In this document: positions 8,201 through 20,200 of the stretch, one piece after another
How positions within the stretch are numbered: the stretch's first letter is position 1
Layout of the letters: every line of letters begins with the position of its first letter
IMG/VR virus record: IMGVR_UViG_3300020172_005677
Span: 1-21,471 of that record
Length of the DNA: 21,471 bases
Source of the DNA: a virus
Direction: 5' to 3' (one strand)
The notes under the pieces: model-generated
Seen by the model: only the letters and a program-made list of their open reading frames with translations
Told to the model about the DNA's origin: nothing
The model's database searches: none
Translations under genes and position numbers: made by a program

Positions 8201-11200
8201 ACTTTGACGGCACAGTTAGAGAGCATGTTGATAAAATACTAAAAGAAATAAATTTAGAAAAAAATAATAACATGCCGTTCTATTTCAGCGACATGTTTCC
8301 TTATGGAGCTGCCAAAAAAAATGTGTTCACAGTGTTGGACGACAGCAACAAATATTTTGCCCTAAGTAAACCTTTTTCAATGTCAGTGCTGAGCAATAAA
8401 GCAGTGCAAGTGTATGTCAACGACACACAGCTGATGCACGGAATAGATTATGAATTTACTGCAGAAAATTTTTGCTTAATAAACAAAACATTGTCGGCAG
8501 GCGATCAAGTGCTTGTGATAGAATATGAATCTACAGATGGAAATTATGTTCCGCCAACTCCTACAAAATTAGGATTGTATCCCAGATTCAAACCAATGAA
8601 ATATCTGGATGACACTTATATTACTCCAAAAAATGTTATACAAGGACATGATGGCAGCATCATGGTTGCTTATGATGATTACAGAGATGATCTGTTGATC
8701 GAATTAGAAATGCGTATCTATAACAATATTAAGATTGAATATGACAAGTATTGCAGAAACATTCATGACTTTGTGCCAAGCAAAGATCGCAGCACAGGTA
8801 TCGACGTGTCAAGCATTGACAGCAGCATGGCAGCTGATTTTATCAACTGGAACAACACGTTGGGCACGTTAGATTTCACTGCCAATGATTTTTTCAACAT
8901 TGCAGAAACTTTCACATATAATCACAATAAAATGCTCGCATTTGATGATACACGCCTACCAGGATTTTGGCGTGCTGTGTACAAGCAGGCCTATGACACC
9001 GACAGACCACACACACATCCATGGGAGATGCTTGGATTCAGTGAGCAGCCCACTTGGTGGACCACAGTGTATGGACCAGCACCCTACACCAGTGACAACT
9101 TAATTCTTTGGGAAGATCTTCAGAATGGTGTGATTAGGGAACCAGGTAAGAAATTATTGTATGACGACAAATACAAACGCACAAGTTTATTGAATCATCT
9201 GCCTGTGGACGAAGATGGTAAACTACTCAGTCCTTATGACAGCGGATATGCTGACAATTTTGTGTACACACAATCCTTGGGTGCTTACAAATTTGGCGAT
9301 CAAGCGCCCACAGAAACTGCCTGGAGACGCAGTTCACACTATCCATTTTCATTATTGAAAGCCATGCTGCTGAACAGACCAGCACACACCATGAGTGTGT
9401 ATTTTGATGCATCTAGAATCAAAAAAGATATTACCAATCAGATCATTTACACAGAAACAAATAAGAGATTAACTTTGCAGGATCTTGTGTTTCCCAACAG
9501 TCGTGTAGATGAGGAATACGTGCACACTTCAGGCTTGATCAACTATATCAGCAACTATATTAAAACAGATGTGCTGAAAAATTATAAAAATTATCAGAGC
9601 GATGTTAAAAATTTAACTCAAAATCTAGGGATAAGAGTGAAAGGATTCACGCAGAAAGAAAAATTTAAACTATTGTTGGACAGCAGATCTCCGTTGAATC
9701 AGAACAATGTGTTTGTGCCTGATGAAAATTACACAATACATCTTAATACCAGTACACCCATTGAAGTATTGGTGTACAGCGGTGTGATGGTGGAAAAATT
9801 AGCGTCAGGATATATGATAAGAGGATATGATCAGTTTAATCCTGTGTTTCAATACTATCCGCCAATAACCACTGCTCAGGATACTGTAAAAAAAGTTGGA
9901 GGCATCAGCAGATCATTTATAAAATTCAATGCCAACACAATCTTCACAGCTGGTCAAATAGTATTTGAAAGAAACAATTATTACAGAGTCTTGAGAGACT
10001 ACAGGAGCGGAGCGCAATTTGATAGCACCAAACACACGCTGCTGACGGAGTTACCCATAGATGGTGGTGCTGTGGCTACGTTCAGCAATCAATATGCAAA
10101 CAAAATTGCCACATTAGACTATGGCACAGTTTTGGCAGACGTGCAATCAGTTGTGAATTTTTTATTGGGTTACAACAGATATCTATTGTCGAAAGGTTTC
10201 ATCTTTAACAATTACAACAAAGAGATCAATACTGTAGAAAACTGGAGACTGAGTGCCCAAGAATTTATGTTCTGGTCCACACAGAACTGGAGGGAAGGTG
10301 CTGTGCTATCATTGAGTCCAGCTGCACAAAAATTAGAACTGCAAACCACATACTCTGTGGCTGATAATATTTTTGATAATTTTTATGATTTTACAGTGCT
10401 CAAAACAGATGGATCCAAACTGCCTCGAAACAAATTAAATGTTTTAAGACAAAACAATTATTTTTGTTTGACCACAAAAAACACCACAGATGGAATATAT
10501 TTTGTAAAAATTCCCCTAGTGCAAAAAGAACATATGGTCCTAGTGGACAATGTTACAGTGTTCAATGACGTGATTTACGACCTAGCTCCTGGATACAGAC
10601 AAGATAGAATAAAAGTGATAGGATATGTGGCTAGCAACTGGACTGGTGGTCTAAACGTGCCAGGATTTATATTTGATGAGGTAATAATAAAAGAGTGGAA
10701 TGCTTTCACAGATTTCAACATGAGCGATGTGGTAAAATACAAACAATTTTTCTACAGTGCTAATGAATTTGTGGCAGGCAGCAGTACGTTTGCATTTGAC
10801 AAATGGACTAAACTGGCGGAAAAACCAGTCAGCAGTCTTAAACCCAACTTTGAATACAAAACTAATCAGTTCGGTGATTTCTATGATTTGGACACAGACA
10901 ATTTTGATGTGGAGCAACAAAAGTTAGCTCAGCATTTGATAGGTTATCAAAAAAGACAATATCTACAAAATATCATCAATGATGATGTGGCACAATACAA
11001 ATTCTATCAAGGATTCCTACAGGACAAAGGCACCAAGAATGCGTTGGAAAAATTATTTAATTCACTGGCCAGTGCAAACAAAGACAGCATAGAGTTCCAT
11101 GAGGAATGGGCCATCAGAACAGGTCAGTTTGGGGCAGTCAACGCATTTGATGAAGTTGAATACTTGTTGGATGAAAAACAATTTAGACTTAACCCACAAC

Positions 11201-14200
11201 CAATTGAGTTGACAGATGTGGAAACTTTTGAAACCACTAATTTCGTTTATAAAATTAAATCAGGTGATGCCTATCTAACTCCGGAAAATTATGATCACAA
11301 ACCTTTCCCCAGCAAATACGTATCCGAAGGCTATGTAAGAACTGCAGGTTTTGTGGATCCTAATGATGTGCATTACACTTTGAAAAATTATGATGATATT
11401 CTTCAAGTAAATGCTGCAACATTAACCTACAATCAATATGTATGGATAGCTTTTGAAAAACAAAGTTGGAATGTGTACAAACACAAATTGATCACTGTAG
11501 ACCCTCTTGATTATAGCACTACAATCAAAAACTCAGTGACGTCAGTGGCAGAAAGCGGCGACGACGTGCTTGTGACAGTGGCACAATATAACGCCAACAT
11601 TCAAGCAAATCAAATAATTTCTGTTAGGGTCAATCAGATCACTCAGTTGTTAAAGGTTAAGAATGTGTCGGGCAACATCATAACTTGTTTTAAAAACGGC
11701 ACCACCAATGAAACAATTGACAGCAGCACTGGCACACTGGGCATCTTTATCGGCGCAAAACTGGCAGATCTGAGTGAGGTAAATGCTCATTTGATCGATA
11801 ATGGAAAGATGTCAGGAGAATTGTTATGGGTGGAAAATGACAACAATGATCGTTGGGTAACTCTTAAAAATATTCCTTCCTGGCAGAAACATCAAGAAAT
11901 TCTTAATCCTGCTGATGACTCCACTGCAAGTTTTGGCTTGGCTATGGCTGCCAACAGCGACAACACAGTGTTGGCAGTGGCCAACGTAAACAATTCCGTT
12001 TATATCTATAGCAGAGATTCCAGCGCAAATACTTTCACATTGCGTCAGGAAATCAGTTCTCCTTCAGCTCTCTGGAGCAATGCAGATGATGATTTCGGAG
12101 CCAGTCTAGCACTCAGTGCCGATGGAAGATATCTCATAGTCGGTGCGCCCAAGGCTAGTCAAGTGAAAAGCAATTACCAAGGTAACTTTGATCCAGATTT
12201 CAACTATGTCAATGGTGACATTGTGAGACACAATGAGCAATTATGGCAGGTGTTAAAACCAATTTTGCCTGCTGATCTTGTGAATATTCCAGGAGATTCA
12301 GCGGGTGTGAATTTCACAACCTTTGATAGCGCTGCTTTCGTATATGAGACTTTGTACAACAACCTTGAAAATAGTTATCCCGACCTTAAAATATTATTGC
12401 GAGGTGATTACGTACATACGCTTAATGACACATTGGCCACTCCTATAGTGACTGATCATATACTAGTGAGAGCTTCATTAGAACAATACAATGGCACAGA
12501 CGTGGGCGACAAATTACAATTGTTGTGGAATCTGCTCAATACCAGTTATCCATCGGGCACAGGCAATGTGCCATTTGACGGGAATATTACCGGCATAGAC
12601 AAATCTTTCATTGATGGACAGCATGTGATACAACACAAAGTTGATGACATCCTTAATGTAGCGATTACTACCACTGACGTGAATGTTAATGATGTATTGG
12701 AGTCGGATCAGGCATCGGGCACAGTGTGTTACAAAAGAAAGATTGGTCTGCGCACAATTATCTACCTAAAGAATATCAATGGTCAATTTGCAGATTCAGG
12801 ATCATTGCTGAAAAATTCTTTGCCAGTGGGCAATTATACAAGAACAGTGACTGATGATTATGCTAATCTAGGCGGATGGTGGTACATCAATCTGGGATTC
12901 GATGTTGGAAACACACAATCAAACACTTTCAAAAGTGATTCAAAGAAATCTCTCATAGTGCAGGACATAATAAAAGCGGCAGATACGAGAGCAGTGAAAC
13001 CATTCATCAACATCCTGGACAGTCAAGCACAGCAAGCAGTGTCCTTGCCCACAGCTCCAACTGCAGCTTCAGAGATAGCTATTTTAAGTTACCGCAAGTC
13101 TGCAGAACTTTTGGGGTCTGGTGGACAGTATTACGAACAAGATGGCACTCTGGGTGCCGCAACCAAAGGCGTGCAAAACAGCAAGCTATATGTGGTGAGA
13201 GTGCCTAAAACTCTCAGTGATCAATATAATCTGCCATATGTCAGCAACAGTGCACAGATCAGCATGTGGGTCAACAGCATATACACCGGAAACTCTTTAG
13301 CAAGATTTGAAATAGACAATCTTTCAGACGATTTGACCTTTGACACAGTAAACAGCAAGGACAACAACGACTCAACTGTGGCACGTAAAGAAATATATGA
13401 TATATGGAATGGACTATTGTATGTGACTGCAAATCAGTCTGCTGGCAACTTTTGGGTACCTTCAGAGGGTGATACCATAAGAGCAAGAACGGGCAGCTTT
13501 CTAACTGGTTTCGTGACAGGCACTGCCACAGTGGCTTATGTGAAGACTATTTCTCCTGCTGGTGGCGCAACAGTATTACAAATCTATATTAAAAATAAAT
13601 CAGGTTCGTTCACACCCGCACAAACAATAGACATTATTTCTTCTGTGAATCTAAATATTCCTAGCAGTGCCAGTCATAGAGATATAGGACCATTAAACAG
13701 CGCTGAATTAGAAAATGCCATCACAGGCAGCTTGTTTGTGTTTGAAGCGAAAGATGCTTTAGGAGATTCAACAAACACTAAAATACTCAATGTGAAGACA
13801 CAGTTCCAAGATGTAGATTACATCACAAACAGCTTTGTGATCGATGCTGCTGGAGCCTCGGTGATGAATAATTCTGCCGTGATTAACATAGAAAAATCCA
13901 TCATTACCAATGCCACGCCTGGGTCAACTGACACACTTACATATGCAGTGTCTATTGTCCAGCCAGGAAATCAATTTCAGATTGGCAACACATTCACTGT
14001 TGATGGCTCTTTATTAGGCAGCGAATCAGGAACGAATGACTGCACTTTTGCAGTGTTGGCCACCAAGACACAATTCTCCAACATCACTCAGAGTGACATC
14101 AAAACATCGGATCAAATCAGCCAAGGAGCAGGAGTGAATGCAAGATTTAATATTGAGCGACAAGGATCACTGTATGTGATACAGAGTGTGGAAGATTCAG

Positions 14201-17200
14201 GTGTGGGCTATCAGAAAGATGACATAATCACTATATTGGGCAACAGACTTGGTGGAAATACTATCACCAATGATTTAACTTTCAAACTCTTGGGCATAAG
14301 AAAAATTTATGCCAATATATCTGCCAGTTCCAACTCAGTCGCAGGCATTGGGGCCTTATTCAACGTAATCAGAGAAGGCAGCACATACAGCATAGAAATA
14401 AGAAATTCAGGTTCTGGATATGTTGTAGGTGATCAGTTGACGTTCTTAGGCAGCAGTCTAGAAGGAACAGCTCCAGCCAACAATTGCACAGGCACAGTGA
14501 GCACAGTGAGCGCAGGTGGTCGAATACTCACAGTGTCCGCTACAGGCACAGCAGTACAGAGCGGAGTGGGTGGTGTGCCACAGAACACTGCACTGTTAGA
14601 ATTTGCGCCAAAAGTAGTCACATTTAACTTACTCACTCTTGTGCCAGGCACAAATTACACCAACGGCGGCATTTACGAAACAACCACTACAGGATTGGGT
14701 GTGGGTCTGCAGGTTCAGGTATTCAGTACAGGCGGAGTAATTGATTCAGTTGTGATTATCAGAGCTGGGATAGGTTACGCAGCAGGAGATACAGTCACCA
14801 TTTTAAATATATTCGGTGGCAGTCCTGCCAGCATCAACATCAGCACTGTGGACTCGATTGGAGATATTGCACAGGTTGGAGGGCTGCATGCTGTGCATAA
14901 CATCAACGGCTTGGTGAACTTAGATCACACCAAAGTGAATGGATTAGAGTATTGGCTATGGGATGAAGACAAGCAGGATGGAATCTTAAGACAGGCCAAC
15001 GCACCTTTCCGAAAGAATAGGGATTACAAACAGGTATTCAACATACCTGTGGGCAGTGGTCCTGCATCTGCCTACACCAACGAAGGTGCATTTGTGGTGT
15101 ATGAAAAAACTGCAGCAGGTTCATATGATACAGTTGGGGCATTTACCACTCCAGATCAAAAAAACAATGCAAGGTTGGGCAGTAAAATAAAGATCAGCCA
15201 ATCTGGCAACAGTACTGTAGCATTTGTGAGCACGGCAAGCTCAACTGCATTGGATGACAAAATATATTTTATACAGCATGATGCCAGCAAAAAATGGCAT
15301 TTGTCCATCGATCCTAATTATACCGGTGTGTTTGATACGACGAGCACATATTTTCTAGGTGATCTTGCGCAGCAAGGTGGTAAAATTTATCAAAGCAAAA
15401 CTAATCAAGCAGCTGGTGCTTTCAATATTAATTTTTGGACTGAATTGCCAGAAGGTGTGGATTATCTAGGCTATGTGCCTCCATCTCCGTCAGATCCTTT
15501 GTTGGACGTCAGCAATCTTGATTTGACTAATCTTTCCAACTTTTCAGAAAATTTTGATATCAGCAAATCAGGTGGAGTACTGGCCATTTCATTGACTTAT
15601 TCATCTCCTGCTAGACAGAGAGTTGCGGTTTATTCTCTGTATGACGGCAGATATCGTTACAGACAGATCATAGCACCACCAAGTGACTTGATTGATCTTT
15701 CGGCGGAATATGCCACTTCTGTGGCTGTGAGTGATGATGGAAGATTCATAGCAGTAGGCAGCCCTACTTTTGAAGGAGCTCTGACTGACTCCGGAGCGGT
15801 GTACGTGTATAAATTAATCCCCACAGGCACCAATCCCCAGTATGAACTGAGCCAGACACTGACCAGTCCAAAACCTCAGACCAACGAGCGCTTTGGAAAG
15901 AAATTAGATTTTGATGGCAACACTTTGGTGATCAGCAGTGTCAACAGGATTGATTCTACCACTGAATATCCGTCGGGATCTGTGTATATTTTCGAAAATT
16001 ACAATGATTTTTATATTTTTGCTGACACTTTCGAATATGCCAATGAAATCTTCACAGATTTTGGCAAGGATATATTAATTTCTGACAATCACGTGTACGT
16101 GGCTCTGCCAGATTTTGATAATGGCAATGCTATTAATGGTTTGGTTGTGGACTTTAAAAGATATAATGCTGCCAGCTGGACCACACACAAATATCCATTA
16201 GAACCTGTGAACGTAGAAAAAATCAAAAGCATTTTCCTATACAATGTGCGCTCTAACTTTATTTCACAGAATTTAGATTATATCGATCCTATACAAGGAA
16301 AAATAGCTGGCACAGCCGAACAGGAGTTATTTTACAAAACATACTATGATCCAGCAATATACAACACAGGCACTTCGACTGTGAGCGTGGATGTAAAAAA
16401 TATTTGGGGAGAACTTCAAGTGGGCAGATTATGGTGGGATCTAAGCACTGTGAAATTTTATGATCCTTATCAGGTCAACATCATATTCCAAACCAATTAT
16501 TGGAACAAAATATATCCAGGATCTTCAGTGGATGTGTATGAATGGGTAGAATCTGAATATCTGCCAGAACAATGGAATCAACTCAGTCAGACCAAGGAAG
16601 GTATCGCCAAAGGCATCAGTGGCAACACAAAATATGACAACACTGTGTATGTCAGCCAACAGACTTATGATTTCATATCAGATAGTTTCAACAATAGATA
16701 TTACTACTGGGTAAAAAATAAAAAAACCTTGCCTAATTATGAATTTAGAAAACTGTCTGCCTTTGATGTGGCTAGATTGATTGAAGATCCCAAAAAACAA
16801 TTGTATAGATTTGTGGCCATGCTGTCAGAGAATAAGTTTTCTTTATTCAACTGCAACAATATATTGGTCAACAAAGATGTTGCAATTAATTTTAAATTAT
16901 GGACTATAGACAATCAGAACATCAATAGTCACAATCAGTATCAATTGGTCAGCGAAGGTATCAGCTACAGTTTTCCTAAAAAAGAGATTGAGGCTGTTTG
17001 GTTCAACAGTCTGATTGGGGTTGACGAACAATTTAGACCTGTACCAGATCCTAATCTTAGTCCCAAATATAGATATGGCACACTGAGAAGACCAAGACAG
17101 AGCTGGTTCGTTAACAAAACTGAAGCATTCAAACAAGTGATTGAGCGAATAAATTCGGTCATGATTAAATATCAAATTGCGGAAGATCGTGATTTAACAG

Positions 17201-20200
17201 ATCTGTCTACCTTGCAAAATTTTCCATCCACGGTGACTAGATTATATGATCAAGTCAAAGACACACTGCTAGAATTACAATTTATTAATGCCACTAGAAT
17301 AAAACAAGCTCAGTTGCAATTGGTTATCAGCAACGGAAGTATAATATCTGTGAACATAATCCAACAAGGATATGGATATCTTGTGGTGCCCACATACAAA
17401 ATTATAGATTCCACTGGCACAGGTGCAGAAATCACTCTAACTATAAATGCAGTAGGACAGGTTATCACAGCCACAGTGGATAAGCAAGGACAGAATTATA
17501 GTGATGCCGCAAGTATCACTGTGCGAAAATACAGCGTGCTGGTGAAGAACGATACAACTGTGAACAATAAATGGTCAATACATAATTATGATCCGAAAGA
17601 ACTGTGGCAGAGAGCACAGTCTCAAACATTTGATGTGAATCTATATTGGTCCTATGTGGATTGGTATGCAGAAGGCTACAATAAATTTACTGAAATAAAT
17701 CATTTGGTTCCTGCCAGTTATGAGCTACAATTGTTCGATATCTCCATCGGTGACGTGGTAAAAATTGAAAATGTTGGCATAGGTGGATGGCTATTACTGA
17801 AAAAAATTGATGATCAAGTCAATGTTGACTACACAATTAATTACGAAACTATTGGCAGACAAAATGGTACCATACAATTTAACAGCAAATTGTATGACAA
17901 CACCACTGCCAATCTCGGTTACAATAGCAATAGCTTTGATTTAACTTTGTATGACAGTCAACCTTTGATAGAATCGCGCATCATATTAGAAACCGTGCGT
18001 GATAAAATTTTTATTGATGAGCTGGCTGTGGAATACAATAAACTATTTTTTGCCAGTATGAAATATGTGTTCAACGAGCAATTATTTGTGGATTGGGCTT
18101 TCAAAACCAGTTTTGTCACAGCCACTCACAATGTGGGCGAACTATCACAGAAGACAGTGTTTAAAAATGATAATCTTTCCAACTATCAAGATTTTGTGAA
18201 CGAAGCCAAACCCTACAAGACTAAAGTGAGAGAATATATCAGTTCATACGAATCCAATGAGCAATCACAATCTCTTACTACAGATTTTGATTTACCACCC
18301 ACTTACAGTGTTGCAACCAACAGCATTGAAGCTAGTGTGGCACAAGTGAACAATAATCAGATTACAAACTCTAATCTAACCAGCGATTATCCCAATAAAC
18401 ATTGGAGCGACAATGTAGGATTTAAAATTATATCCATAAATTTAGCAGATGCCGGACTGGGATATCTGGGCGTGCCTAACATCACAATCACCGGTGGTGG
18501 TGGCAGTGGTGCTGAGGCGCAGGCCTATGTGTCCAACGGAAAAATCACAAGAATAAAAATTATCAAATCTGGATCTGGGTATCTATCAGCTCCTACAGTG
18601 ATTATATCTGGCAGCATCGGCAACACAGGAAGAACAGCCAAAGCAACCTGCGTTTTAGGCGGGTCATTGATCAAAACCACACACATGAGAGTAAAATTTG
18701 ACAGAACCACCAGCAAATTATTGATACTAAATCTTAGCAAGACGGAAACCTTCAGCGGTACAGGTTCTAAATTTAACTTTGATCTCAAATGGCCTATAAA
18801 TCTCAAATCTAACAAGATCATGGTGACTGTGAATCAGAAAAGAGCATTGTTCAGCGAATATGTGTACGCTAATACACAGGACACTGCTACCACATACACA
18901 TCTGCACCAGTGCAAACCACCGGTGCGTCCAGCAATGGTCAAACTGCAACATTAACTTTTGCTGCACAGATAACTCCTGCTTTCATCAAGGGTCAAACTG
19001 TTAAAGTATCGGGAATAACTCCTTTGGGCTACAATGGAATACACATTGTGACTGACAGTACACTGAATTCTGTCAGTTTCAATCTGACCTCGGCATCCCC
19101 TCTAGGATCGCAAACAGTGGCAGGCAATATAGTAGTCACAAATCAATTAACAAACTCTTATGTGAGATACAAAGGTGAAGTTACATTCAATGTCCCACCC
19201 GCATTGGGCAGCACAATTGTTATTCAGTATGAAATTGATGCCAATATTTTGCAGACGCAAGATCGTGTGAATCTGTTGTATGAACCAACCACAGGCATGT
19301 TGGGCAAGGATTTAGCACAACTGATCGATGGCATTGACTATGGTGGAGTTGAAATACGTAGTTTTGATTTTCCTACTTTAGGAGGTTATGGCAGTGGTCC
19401 ATTCATGATAGGGCTTTTTGATTCATATGATACCAGCTATGAAGATGAAGTATTCACTCTGGATCAAAGCACAAATAAATTTCAACTTTCCAAACCTTTG
19501 GCAGCTGGAGTCAGTTACAACGTGTATAGAAGAGGAGCTCGCACACACACAGCAGATGGCAGCAGCAAGATTTACTCTTATGCCAGCTTCAATTATCCTG
19601 GATTGGGAGGACCAGTGTCAAACAATGTGTTGGTTCGAGTGGATGGTATCATCATCGACAAAAATTTATATGCACTGAATTCAAACAATCAAACTATCGA
19701 ATTTGTCACAGCTCCTTTGGCTGGCACAACCGTGATAATATCTGACAGCAATCCGGTGAGAATAGATGATCCTCTATATGGATTTGTGCCTTTGACTGTC
19801 ACAGCGGCTGATGACAGCACCAATCAATTCACTGTGAACAGCACCAGTACTTTAGCAGCCAATATGCCAATAATTTTTAACGGCACAGTGTTTGGAGGTA
19901 TAGTAAACACTGCCAACAACCCAACCATCTATTTTATCAAAGATATCATTGGACCTACTCAATTCACAATCAGTGCCACAGCAGGAGGATCAATTTTTGG
20001 AGGAGTTCTAACTGACACAGGCAGCATGACTCTGCGCAGACCTTTGGCTAATCCATACGCTAGAATGCAGACCATAATAGGTGATGGATCCACCACAGAG
20101 GTGCAGATCGACGAACAATCGATTAACCCGGAAACCAATGACATTATAGTGATACGTAAAAGCACCAGCGATGGCAGTTTTCTACCAGATCCAGACGAGT

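Noticed and set aside
19418-19678. 86-residue plus-strand frame inside the giant gene
   Set aside because: It is in another frame, overlapping conserved beta-domain sequence (LFDSYDTSY and following). No start signal or motif supports it.
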